Shown piece after piece: positions 34,858 through 45,582 of a DNA stretch of 64,000 bases; the stretch's first letter is position 1; the number at the start of each line of letters is the position of its first letter. Origin of the DNA: Bryum argenteum (Eukaryota; Streptophyta; Bryopsida; Bryales; Bryaceae); contig CM073327.1 in NCBI GenBank assembly GCA_037043015.1, positions 11,266,727 to 11,330,726 on the forward strand, written 5' to 3'. The position numbers were made by a program, and so were the translations under genes. The notes beneath the pieces were generated by a model. The model was not told the DNA's origin. It saw only the letters and a program-made list of their open reading frames with translations, and did not search any database.

Positions 34858-35316
34858 AATCGGGCGGCCCAGGACCGTCCGATTGGCCTTGCCGACCGAC
34901 CGGTCGACGCCGTCGGATCGGTCGTAGCCGACGGATCGGTCGCTTGATCGGACGCCGGCCGTCCGATCGGTCGCGGTTTCGGTCGGCCGTGCGGATGGGC
35001 CCCGGTCGGTGTCGGTCGCGGTCGGCGTCGGCCGACCGATTGGTCGCGGTCTCCGTCGGCCGTACGATCGGCCGCGACCGGCCGGTCGGCGCCGGCCGTC
35101 CGATCGGTCGGCCGATCGGTCGGGTCGGCCGCCGGTGATCGGTCGGGTGGGCCGGGCCGATCGGTCGGTCGGCCGCGGCTGATCGGTCGGCCGCGGCTGA
35201 TCGGTCGCGCCGGTCGGCGCCGGCCGTCAGATCGGTCGGGCCAGTCGGCCATCGGCCGTCCGATCTAGGTCGCCGGTCGGCCATGCGACCGCGGCCTATA
35301 TTAGGCCGACCGGTCC
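34858..35316 (+). promoter_or_regulatory. GC-rich block A, promoter of the kinase-like gene
   Basis: About 450 bp of degenerate CGGTCGGCC / CCGATCGGTCG repeats in an otherwise AT-rich region. It is followed at its right edge by a TATA-like CTATATTA (35296-35303), then a pyrimidine-rich leader and the kinase-like coding region. It is similar to blocks B to E elsewhere in the element. Confidence 0.6.
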
Positions 35317-35477
35317 TCCACTCTCCTCACTTCTTTCCTTCCTTTTCAGGGTGCGGAGTAGCTGTAGGTTGGAAATTTTTTTAATTTTCATCCACTGGCT
35401 CCTTATCCTGGGGAGGAAAGAAGTCTTTCCGTTTGTAAGGGGAGAGATTTTGCTTTTTTTTTTTTTTTTTTCAAAAG

Positions 35478-36964
35478 ATGCCCAAACATGGGTCAAAGGG
35501 ATGGGGGAATCGAGGCCGGAGACCAAGGGTTGTCGGACATTTGGAGAAGTGGGAGCACCCATCCAATAAGTGCAAGAACTTTCTTCGGAGAATGTAATCG
35601 TGCGATTTTATGAGGCTAACAGTCTTCCACGTTTGTTCAAAGAAATCGTGAGATACAAAAAGGAAGTTGTGGCCAAATTCAAGGACGACATGATGGACCT
35701 CATGATGGAAGCGCTCCAAGATCCGGTGTGGAGAGAACGGGAGACCGATAAGCGTGGTTTCTGGATGGATGGAGGATAGATTAATTGATGCTCTCGGAAT
35801 CTTTGTCGACATATTGAAGAGGTATGAGAGAACCACTCGAGCGGGTGATGATGAGTTCAGGGATGTGGTATTGAGGGCGGAGGCTTTTCAAGAAGCGATG
35901 AGGCCGTATTCCAATAATGCAAACCGGGTTGGTTCCATAGGATGGTGGCGCACGGAACAAGGAAGGTTAATGGAGCTGGTTCGTACGAATAATTTGGTAG
36001 TAATTCCTATGACGGCCCGTATTATCGAGCTTGAGAAGAGGACTCTAAGGAGAGGATACGGCACAATTTCCAAAGTTCACATAAGAGGGGTTGTGGGTAT
36101 TGAAGAGTTTTGGGAATTTGCTGCAAAGACTCCCATCCATGCTGTGACACGACCTGACTTGGCCAAGGTGGAGCATCAGAATGAGGCGCTTGCTGTGAGG
36201 ATACAACATCCAGGTGTTATTCGTTTTATAGCCATTCATGCAAATAAATTCCAAGGCTATACGTATTGGTGGAATGGCGGCACGATTCGATCGATGTTGG
36301 CCCTCGATGCAAGGTATGGAGATGATGTTCATGGAGAGATCGGACTCTCACCTCATTCTGATGATGAGCTTATTCGAGCTTGGCAGTTGGTCCGGTTCCG
36401 CAAAAAACGAACAGAGTTTGCTTGGGCTTTAGTGCATATCATGTGTGAAGTCCACCGGTTGAACTACCTCCACAACGATGTGTCTCCAGACAACATACTT
36501 CTTCACTTCCCTCAAGATGAATCACGGGTGTATATTGGAGTATGTGATTGGGGGCTAACTACGAGCATGGATGATAAAATGAGGTCCTTGTATACGTTCA
36601 CAAAACCCCAAGAGCGAATTGATACTCTACAAGCACGATATTGGGTAGATCCTCGGGTGGCATACTTGTACAAACGGAGTGATGACATTCACGTTATTCC
36701 CCTTCTTGATTGCGCTTCGGAGGAGTTTGCTACGGCACGAATAGCACAACGCATCCTCAAGAAGAGCATGTCGAAGGCCTACGAGAATTGCCAAAGTACA
36801 ACGGGGCCTGACCGGTGGTGCAATCAAGACTTTGCAAATGCTTTTGACCAATAGTTGGAGATAGTGGCTGATGCAAAGTATACGTTGACCCACGTTGTCA
36901 ACCGCTTCATGGAATCATTCCATTGGCCGGTGCCAAATGATCATTATCGCACCAAGTATGATTA
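35478..36964 (+). pseudogene. Protein-kinase-like gene carried by the hAT, damaged
   Basis: The first ATG after the TATA box is 35478. The long ORF 35754-36854 (366 residues) contains a recognisable kinase fold, numbered in that ORF: Gly-rich loop near 101-107 (GYGTIS), candidate Lys125 (FAAK), candidate helix-C Glu144, catalytic loop HNDVSPDNILL at 240-250 (Asp242, Asn247) and metal-binding DWG at 265-267 in place of DFG. RYWVDP at 295-300 resembles the YWxAPE segment. An upstream piece (35570-35779) in another frame reads as part of the same protein, and the frame stays open for 36 codons after the TAG at 36852-36854. The copy therefore has at least one frameshift and one stop. Substrate is unknown; similarity is to eukaryotic protein kinases in general. 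Confidence 0.75.
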
Positions 36965-37679
36965 GCAAATTAGTTATGCGCATTTCTTTTAGTTCTTGCG
37001 GCTTTATTAGATTTTTAGATTCTTCATTGAAGTTCTGATGTAGATGTAAGCAAATTTTTTGTAGTAAAATGTATTACATGCCTTCTATATGTATCGGCTT
37101 CAAGTACATTCTTGTTTATATATACCTTGCACTGATTCTAATGAATGACTTCTTCTCCATTGTTTGTTATTTTATTTTATTACTTCTTACCTTCAATAGA
37201 AATATCTCCAAATCTTCATGAACAATATTTGAGAATGTATAATGAATTGTGGAACTTCTTCATTACATCAACCTTGCCTAGTTGCGATATTAATGGTTTG
37301 TCCGAAGTCAGCTCAAGCATAATATGACTTTTCTTACATATGCTTTTTTTTGAATGAATTGATGAACATATTATATGTTGGTGAGAGTGTGAGATCAAAA
37401 AAAGGCTTAAAGCCAAACAGAAGAAATTATTACCACCAAGTGAACTTATAGTATAAAATACAAAGACATCGCGATAAAATCCTTGAAATAACAAATTGCA
37501 TAGTATATTAATATACAACGATATAGTCCGATATTGGATAATCCATTCATAAACAAAATATGGATTTCTGTATTCTCAAAATTGGCCCCTAGCAAGGCGA
37601 TAATGGTGTAGACATTATCCGTTGCCAAAAACTACATAACCTTCACTATAATGACACTATGTATGATGATTTGTCATTC
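36965..37679. other. AT-rich tail between two convergent genes
   Basis: Shared 3' region of the kinase-like gene (+) and the Gly/Tyr-rich gene (-). No further gene is seen. Confidence 0.5.
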
Positions 37680-38897
37680 TTAATCCGATTCTTCATCATC
37701 GTGTTTACGACTTGGCGCAGCGCCGTAAGAAGGTGGTCCTCGAGAAGATTCTCCAAACAAGTACGTTTGCCTAAAGTTTCTTTCGGCTTCAAGCTGTTCA
37801 ATGTATTCCTGCTGACTTAGAAGTGTGGCTTGTTGCAGATCTTGTTGGTACCTCGCCTCTTCGTCCTCCGGAGATAGATAAGGTGCTGAAGGCAGGTCGT
37901 TACTTCCGTATGCATTCTGACCATATCCATAATTTGTGTAGCCAACAATGTCTGATCTTCTATCATATTGACCTCCATACTCGTATGTTTCCTTCGGGTG
38001 TGATGGCCTACGGTACTCGGGACTTCCGAATGTTGTACCGTATTGGTTTCCACGATTGTATGGGTTTATAGGATGAGTTGGGCTTGAGTTGCATTGAGCA
38101 TTGGATCCGCTACCCTGCTCACCTCCTAAACCATGTGTACCTCCTGTATACATTGGAGATGGGTAGTTCGAACTAGATCCACCTCTACCGTACTCGCGTT
38201 CGGCTCCGTACGTGTTTTGCTGATGAGGTGGCATATAACTCACCGGAGTACTGAATTGGTGGTTTCCATGGTAATACCCCTCACTTCCTGTGCCAAAGGA
38301 TACTGGTGCTTGATGATCGTCATGGTTTGAGTCTTGCTGAGTGCCCCCATATGCCCTTGGAGTTCCATGTTGTTGAAGTTGGGCATCCATATCAGCTGAA
38401 CGTTCTGAATACGTAGTATAACAATCGCTTGGTCCCATCCAATTTGTGGGAATGAATCGGTTGCTGCGATCCAATAAATGCACGTTCAAACCTATCACAG
38501 TGGTCCAGTCAATGTCCTTGTGCAGGACTATTTCAGCCCACACCATGGCCATGGTAGAATACAACATCAATTCTGGCCTTGTGTTCTTGATTCCAACTGC
38601 AATTGTGACTTCGTGATATCTGTGCGCAAAATGGTCGCTCTTGCAACTCTTCACTGGGCCTTCACGACGAGGACCATATTTCTCTGCTTCGTGCCGCGGC
38701 CATAACTTCATGATGTGGTACATCTTCACGTACTTCTTGCACATGGTGCAATTCCAAATGTCCGCCCTCTCCTCTCGCCAACCCGGCTCTGCAACACAGT
38801 TTGGGTCACTCCATGCTTCCCAATCCATTTTTGGAGGGTCGCCCTTTGGTCGTGGAGACTTGGCCTCGCCCCTCGAACGTGAAAACTTCGGCGCCAT
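37680..38897 (-). CDS. Cys-motif, Gly/Tyr/Ser/Asn-rich protein of the hAT
   Basis: An uninterrupted 405-codon gene. I start it at ATG 38897 because the TATA box at 39044-39036 places transcription near 39010, downstream of the in-frame ATG at 39029. Residues 1-30 are basic with SPRPKG-type text. Around 48-72 is WNCTMCKKYVKMYHIMKLWP followed by RHEAEKYG, a C-x2-C plus His pattern like a BED or other small zinc finger. A globular part follows to about 150 (FIPTNWMGPSDCYT). From there to about 340 it is low-complexity, rich in Gly, Tyr, Ser, Asn and Gln. The C-terminus is a charged helix with LLSQQEYIEQLEAERNF and ends DDEESD. It may be a DNA-binding accessory protein; no family is recognised. 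It is the best preserved gene of the element. Confidence 0.7.
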   Translation of the reverse strand: MAPKFSRSRGEAKSPRPKGDPPKMDWEAWSDPNCVAEPGWREERADIWNCTMCKKYVKMYHIMKLWPRHEAEKYGPRREGPVKSCKSDHFAHRYHEVTIAVGIKNTRPELMLYSTMAMVWAEIVLHKDIDWTTVIGLNVHLLDRSNRFIPTNWMGPSDCYTTYSERSADMDAQLQQHGTPRAYGGTQQDSNHDDHQAPVSFGTGSEGYYHGNHQFSTPVSYMPPHQQNTYGAEREYGRGGSSSNYPSPMYTGGTHGLGGEQGSGSNAQCNSSPTHPINPYNRGNQYGTTFGSPEYRRPSHPKETYEYGGQYDRRSDIVGYTNYGYGQNAYGSNDLPSAPYLSPEDEEARYQQDLQQATLLSQQEYIEQLEAERNFRQTYLFGESSRGPPSYGAAPSRKHDDEESD

Positions 38898-39035
38898 TTC
38901 CAGCAGCGACAAGTATGCACAGTGTGGGCGTGGGTGACCCACGCGGACTCTGAATAACGCAGTCGATGCAGCTTTAAAAAAAGCCGCAACGTACAGCTCG
39001 TTCACCAGAGTGAGAGACAATGAGCCCATCCCCTC

Positions 39036-39315
39036 CTATTTATGCCGACCGGGATCGGACGCCATTGGCCAGCTGGCATTGGCCGTCCGATCTCGGCCGG
39101 CAGCCGTCAAATCGGCGATCCGGCGGCCGGTACGACCGATCGGGGTCGCACGTCCGATCGGTGGATCGGGGCCGTCCGATGGCGCGGCCGATTGGTCGAT
39201 CGGGGCCGCCGATCCCGACCGACCGGCGACCGGCATCCGGCCATCCGACCGGGCCGGCGACCGACCCCGTCCCCCGGGCGACCGGTCGGTCGCTCCTTCC
39301 GCGTCCCCCCTTCCC
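39036..39315 (-). promoter_or_regulatory. GC-rich block B, promoter of the Gly/Tyr-rich gene
   Basis: A block of CGGTCGGCC-like repeats whose left edge has TAAATA (minus strand, 39043-39037) within CATAAATAGG, oriented towards the gene at 38897. The mirror arrangement to block A supports a promoter role. Confidence 0.6.
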
Positions 39316-39760
39316 CCTCCTCCTCTTGCCTCACCCCAAAACTCCCCGTTTGCACAACTTCGATCACTTCCTCGCCTTGCATACCTGCATTTTCAAAAGT
39401 TCTATATTTAGCCTGTTTGGTCCACGTGGCGTCTAAATAAGGACAGGGAATGTTCTGACAAGGGAATGTCGGGAATGTCTTTTCGTCATAAACGGGAATG
39501 TTTTATGACAAAGATACTATCGGCTTTAAATAAATCTATAATAAGGGACTCTTTGCAAGAGGAGGGAAGGCCAACAAATCTCCAAGCCAATTCACGCACT
39601 TTTTGAGTTATGTTGCCGAATTAGCTTTAATTGAACAATACATTTAACAACCAATTTAGTGGGGCCAATTTTCCGAGTCGTGAAGTCCTTTGGAGTTGAA
39701 GCCCATGTCTAGAAGGAGAGCCAAGGCCATGGGGCCAATTCTTATTATTAACTAGAGTCC
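39268..39760 (+). repeat. Direct repeat within the hAT, copy 1
   Basis: From the phrase GCGACCGGTCGGTCGCTCC through a CCTCCTCTTGCC-type pyrimidine stretch, TATTTAGCCTGT, GGACAGGGAAT and GGGGCCAATTCTTATTAT. It recurs about 2.86 kb downstream at 42134-42630 with high similarity over about 300 bp and decreasing similarity afterwards. Confidence 0.8.
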
Positions 39761-42002
39761 ATGTTTTTTTTTTTGTACACATTTATTTTTTATTTTTTAT
39801 TTTTTGGAATTATTCTTCCTTAACACCTTAACAACCATGGCCACCATTTCGTCTTTTATCGTCACGGCCAAAAAATGTTTCATATTCAATTTCAAATGTT
39901 ATGATCTCGCATCTAGTGATGATCCAACGGTTGAAGATTTCACACTACTACATATGGTAGTTTACTCAAGATCCTATGGTTGAAATTATAAACTATATCC
40001 AAAAATATTGGACATAGCCCCTTTATAGTGAAACCACCTATTCTCGTACACTTAAGGAAAATTGAGGGAATCTATATACTTGGTGTGAGAAAGGAGTGGG
40101 TTACTATTTTTCACGGATAGGAAATAGAGATAGACAAGCTAACCCTATTTATGTGCTTTTTTAAAGCACACACATAAAGAAATAAAAATTTTATAAGGAG
40201 AAGCCTAAAGGCGGGCACCCTAAATATGTACGCATAATGTAAATGCACGGGAGGTGAGATCTTTATAAAGGCAAGAATCTTTGCCTCCCGCATTTAGGTG
40301 GTTTCATCATAGTTCATAGTGGTGAGTGCTAGTATTGCAAGCTCCCATGGATTCACATTCATTTCTTCTATCTCCCAACTTTTGTCAAAATTTATCCATT
40401 CTCACTAGGAGATTTTGCCATGTCTTGCAGGTTATTCATGACTTGCCCCATACTGTGTACCCTGAGGTGGCCCTAAATCCCCTCTGATTACATTCCATAA
40501 ATTTTACCTAGTCCTTAGGGAGAGTATATTGATGTCTCACATTGGAGAGATCCAAGTATATATGAAATGTAGGTGATCATGTGTGAGCATTTACTTTTTA
40601 TAACTTTGGTCTTACTGAGTTTGTCAATATTTAGACTTTCTATTTGGGCCTTAACATTTCCACATTGTATGGTCTATATTAATTGATGGGTATTTGGAAA
40701 TTACTCCATCGTTGTGTATTCTAATTAGTAGTACTTATTATAAAAAATATGGTGCATAAACAATTATTTCTATTATTCGCTATTTTTTGTTTGACAATCT
40801 TCAACTAACCTAGGAGAATATATATAATCTAGTACATATGATTAATTGTAGCATTATTCTTATTGTAAGGATTTGAATAGTTACTTATTTCCCTCTTACA
40901 AAGGTAATTGAAATAAGTTTTCATTGTTACTATTTTCGCAATCATAAAATAAGAGAAATAAATAGGGAGACAAATAAATTTTAAAAAATATCCCACCCTA
41001 TAAGTGTTTAACATATGGCAATAATGGCATCAACTTCTAAATTTTTAAGCATATTTGATATTGTACAAGTATAGTACATTAGTACTAGGATTAGATGTTA
41101 TATCAAATTGATTATTCGTATACTATGATTGATTGATTTGGGAATAGAATATTTTCAAGAGCCATCACTTCTTCATTTACAGTATGTAATGGATACATTC
41201 TCTTGTGGATAAACTTTAAGTTCTTGGTTAAAGATGTATGAATTACTATGTAGGCCTCTAGGGTATAGGGTTTAGGGTATAGGGTTTAGGGTTTAGGGTT
41301 TATGGGCTAGAGGATTTGGGGTGGATTTCATTTTAATCCTAGTTTTTGTGTTGCAAAGCTTTGCAAACACAATTGTGTGTGGATGTAAAATAATGGATTA
41401 ATGTATGTATGGTGTAGTTCTCAATTATATTTTACATGGATACAAGTTGCACTTCTCTACATCGCATACTTAATGTGTGCAAAATAATCTATTTTGTATT
41501 TATCATTTTTGATTGAAGATGTTATTGACATGGAATAAATCACACATTTATTGCAAAGAATATATAGGTACAATATTCAACCTCAACATACGAATTATGA
41601 TTCCAGAGTCTTCAATCTCATAGCCTATTTTAAACCAATATTGGAATAGAGTTACTATTGTAGGTCATGTGGCTCAGAGTTTAATTCATAGAGCCTCATA
41701 GATCATAACGTATGAGTACTGGAGTAGTGTTTGTACGAAACATCTTTGAATTCGTGAAGATCTATACTTTTATGGAGTCCACTCGAAATGGTTATGAACT
41801 TAAAATTTAAAGTTCAAATGTATCCGTGAAAAAAGAATACTTAGCATTTCAGAAATCAACATAGGATTTTTTTTTCATTGTGTAGTAATTACTGAAAATC
41901 GAGTAACAGAAATCTTTGAGAAATAAAAAAAGGATCCTATGCAATTTTATCTCATTTTAGTTATATATTTAAGGAAAAATTAAAAAAAAAAAAAAAACTG
42001 TA
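39761..42002. other. AT-rich interior of the hAT without genes
   Basis: No gene is supported. The stretch from about 41090 to 42020, with ACATAGGATTTTTTTTCATT and AAAAAGGATCCTATGC, is repeated in shortened form at about 43060-43690. Confidence 0.5.
41256..41304 (+). repeat. Interstitial TTTAGGG-type telomere-like repeats
   Basis: Four to five copies of GGGTTTA or GGGTATA in tandem, the Arabidopsis-type telomere unit used by most plants. It is too short to be a chromosome end. Confidence 0.8.
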
Positions 42003-42165
42003 CTGCGGCCGCCCATATCGGTTGGCCGCCATCGGGGCGGGTGTGCGACCGGCCCGGCGTCTGGCGACCGGCCCGGCGTCCGGCAACCGGCCCGGCGACC
42101 GCCGACCGGTCTGGGGACCGACCACGTTCCCCGGGCGACCGGTCGGTCGCTCCTTCCGCGTCCCC
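42003..42165. promoter_or_regulatory. GC-rich block C
   Basis: Similar CGGCC-rich repeats (GCGACCGGCCCGGCGTC twice) directly after a 16-base A run. It opens with GCGGCCGCCCATATCGG, close to the opening of block D. It is joined to direct-repeat copy 2 and has no clear TATA box or gene, so it looks like a duplicated promoter fragment. Confidence 0.5.
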
Positions 42166-42630
42166 CCTTCCCCCTCCTCCTCTTGCCTCTCCCCAAACTC
42201 CCCGTTGCACAACTTCGATCACTTCCTCGCCTTGCATACCTGCATTTTCAAAAGTACTATATTTAGCTTGTATGATCCACGTGGCGACTAAATAAGGACA
42301 GGGAATTTTCTGACAAGAGAATGTCGGGAATATCTCTTTGTCCCACGCGAGAATGTTTTATGACAAAGATACTCTTGGCTTTAAATATATTCATAGTAAG
42401 GGACTCTCTTCAAGGGGAGTTAAGGCGAGCAAATCTCCACGCCAATACACTCACTTTTTGAGTTGTTGTGCCCAATTGGCTTGAATCAAAGTAAACATTT
42501 AACAATCAATATAGTGTGGTCAATTTTTTCATTTGTGAAGGCATTGAGAGTTGATGCCCTTGTTTATAAGGAAAGCAAAGGCAATGGGGCCAATTCTTAT
42601 TATAAGTTAGAGTCCATGCTTTTGATTGTA
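42134..42630 (+). repeat. Direct repeat within the hAT, copy 2
   Basis: Partner of 39268-39760. Together with the 41.1/43.1 kb pair it shows that the middle of the element was built by overlapping internal duplications. Confidence 0.8.
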
Positions 42631-43605
42631 CACCTTAATTTATTACTGTTAAAATATTCCTTCTTAACCCCCTAAAGATCCATGGACACCAAAGTGGAGG
42701 TTTCCTATTTCGGGCAGCTTATATGAAGAGGTCAAAAGTAATAATTTTTTATTAAATTTTTTCTAGGTGCTCCTTACACCGCCAAGTGCATGTGGTAAAA
42801 TTTGCATATCCAAATTCCAAATTTACAACCTACATTTAGAATATTTAGGTCTGAAGTCCATTAAGGGCAGTTAAATTTAGTCTTTGTTTGAAATTCTTTT
42901 TTGGAAATATGTTCATGAACAATTTACTACTTCAGTTCCAAAGTGACCCAAGTCAAAATGTTTGTCAATTTCACAAGGGTAGCCTTGAGAGATTCCAAAA
43001 ATAATCTTCACAATTTCTAGTAATTTCCGAATTAACTCTTCCTTCGATTGATTGTTTTGAAAATATAAAATTTTAAATAGGCATCACTTCTTCATTTAGA
43101 GTATCTAGTGGATAAAATCACTTGTGGATAGGATTTGTGGTTTATGGTTTAGGATGTATGAATAACTCTTTAGGATGAGTTCCAAAATAAGTGTCCTACA
43201 TTAAGATGAGGATAGTCAGGATACTCCAATTGACATTCTAAACCATGCAATATTGGAATAGAGTTACTGTTGTAGGTCATGTGGTTAAAAGTTTGATTCA
43301 TGAAGCCAATAGTCAATTAAATTACAAAAGGAAAATAGAGAAGAAAGATATTGATTCGAAACCAAATGAATGCCTTATGTTTGAAACATCTATGAATTTG
43401 TGAAGATTTACACTTTAAAGAGTCCACTCAAAACGGTTATGAACTTAAAATTTAGAGTTAAGATGTATCCGTGAGAAAATAATATATTGCATTTCAGAAA
43501 TCAACATAGGATTCCTTTTTTCAGTGTGTAATAATCACTGAGAATCAAATAACAAAAAACTTTGCGAAATAAAAAAGGATCCTATGCTATGTAAGATTTC
43601 TGAAT

Positions 43606-43639
<34 letters not shown>

Positions 43640-43668
43640 TTTTTTAAAAAAATTAAAAAAAAAACCGC
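42631..43668. other. AT-rich interior of the hAT
   Basis: No gene is supported. At 42663-42830 is a relative of the TTAA-flanked element at 3526-4102, starting with CCCCCTAAAGATCC. An (AT)n microsatellite lies at about 43606-43625. Confidence 0.5.
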
Positions 43669-43991
43669 AGCGGCCGCCCAGATCGGTCGGCCGCGTTGGT
43701 CGACCGGCATCGGTCGGCCGCGTTGGTCGACCGGCATCGGTCGGCCAACATCGAGCGGCCACGATCGGCCGTAATCGGTCGGCCGATCGTGGCCGGTCGG
43801 CAGCGACCGGTCGGTAGCGATTGGCCGGCCCGAACGACCGGCCACGATCGGCCGGCCCCGATCCGTCGACCGGATCGACCGGCCACGATCAGTCGGCCGG
43901 ACCGGCGGGCCAGCATCGGTCGCGGCCGTGATTGGCCGAGCGACCGGTCCGTGCGGCCGGTCTCTAGGGTTGGGAGGGAGGGGGGATAAAA
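43669..43991 (+). promoter_or_regulatory. GC-rich block D with TATA box
   Basis: CGGTCGGCC-type repeats including two perfect 27-bp tandem units (43684-43710, 43711-43737). The block ends in GGGATAAAAGG (43983-43993), a TATA-like box oriented to the right and followed by a pyrimidine-rich leader like that of the kinase-like gene. Confidence 0.6.
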
Positions 43992-44186
43992 GGCCTTTGG
44001 GGCCTCATTTCCCCTCACTTCTCCTTGTATTCATCCATCTCAACTGAGCTGCAACCGTGGGCATTAGCTTCTCGTGTGCTGCATTTGTGGTGGCGGGGGG
44101 AAGTCAGCGTGATACTTGCGGCTGCTGCATCGAATTTTTGCATACTTGGGATATCTTCGGGGTATTTTAAATACTCCCTACTCTTC

Positions 44187-44345
44187 ATGGCGACGGATAT
44201 TGATAACACGAACATGGAAGCTGATTCTGAACAGACCTTGAGGTCACCTACATATATATATATGTTTTTTTTAGATTGTATGGTTGTTGTTTTAAAAATG
44301 ATGAAAATGCCACCATTGATCCATGGGGCCTTATTTTTGAAGTAA
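44187..44345 (+). CDS. Short remnant ORF behind block D
   Basis: The first in-frame ATG after the block D TATA box begins MATDIDNTNMEADSEQTLRS and runs 52 codons into AT-rich sequence. The acidic start looks like a true N-terminus; the rest (hydrophobic, Met-rich) may be intron, since AG|GT candidates occur after LRS. No continuation is found before the transposase tail at 44591, so the gene appears truncated. Function is unknown. Confidence 0.35.
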   Translation: MATDIDNTNMEADSEQTLRSPTYIYMFFLDCMVVVLKMMKMPPLIHGALFLK

Positions 44346-45582
44346 AGGGTTACAATCTTTTTGATTTAATGTGCATTTCTTTTGTATGCTTGAGAGTGAA
44401 GACTATCGTACGACAAGTATGTAAAAATATATGTAATATTTTTCAAAACATTAAATGTAGTCATGTAGACAATAGAATCTCCAAATGCATTTGGAGTATA
44501 ACAATAAAGTACTACAGTAAACTATAACTACAATTTCTATAATAAGTATGAGTCCTATGAACCTATACTATATAAAGATGCGAAATTCAACTACTCATCA
44601 GGACCAGAGGATTGCTCATAATCGCTATCTCCCTTCACTTCAGCTCCACTAGATCCCGTAGGATCATATTCATAATCGCTTGGAACCTCCTCTTTAATCT
44701 TGGGTTTATTCTCAGGACATTTTATATTCCCATACTTATGCCAAGTATCAAATTCGGGGAGATTAACAAGGATCTTCGGTTTATTAGGCGGAACAATTGG
44801 AACCGTTGCAGATTTCCGTTTATGCGACTTGGAAGTGCCAAGCATGTGCTGTAACCCCGTGGCAGTACGAAGAACATTGGCATTCTTTAAATACCTGCCC
44901 AACGGTATATCAGAGTCACTAGAGATGCTCCCATATTTGGCTCTTGAAAGGGATACTAAACCCTTAGACGATTTCTCCAAGGTTGTCGTAACCCTTGTAG
45001 TAGAGGGTTGAAATAAAGCGCGGGGAGTAGCACATTGATCAGATACTTGATCCTTACTACCGGATGCGATATTTTCCGCGACCGGATCAAAGCTCATAGT
45101 GCCCGCAGTTGTGTTGCACGCAGTGGTCTTCGCATCTATCGCCTCCTTTTCCAACCGTAAACCACTAGCGATAACAGGTAGGACGTTATTTGATTTGTCC
45201 ATGCCGCCTTGTGTCATTAACCGGGATAACGGCTGCTCATCATCTAGATCATCCGCTGAAAGACCATGAGCGATAAAATCACCATTACCATCATGAACAT
45301 TTGGAGCATCTTCATCATTTGAAGCGGGGAAGAAAATCATATCATCATCTTCATCGCCAAATTCAAAAACATCGTTGTCATCAGACTCTGATTCGTCCTC
45401 GACAGCTCCTCATCATTCTCATGTACTTGGTCTTCCTCTAAATCCAAGTTCTCTCTATACCACCGCCCATCATCACTCAACTTATCATTCGCGAGCAATT
45501 TCGAGTTGGAATATATGTAGACCAAGTCATCAGCTCTACCCGGTAGTAACCGATTCCGTTTTTTGTCGTGAACATAAGAGTA

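Noticed and set aside
34818-35284. Arg/Pro/Asp-rich ORFs on both strands
   Set aside because: They are by-products of the CGGTCGGCC repeat block, open in several frames at once, and lie upstream of the TATA box.
39010-39440. Three overlapping ORFs at block B and their twins at 41961-42295
   Set aside because: Multiple frames are open together because of GC-rich repeats lacking stop codons; no protein-like pattern.
41256-41304. A chromosome end
   Set aside because: Only four to five telomere-like units, with ordinary sequence on both sides.
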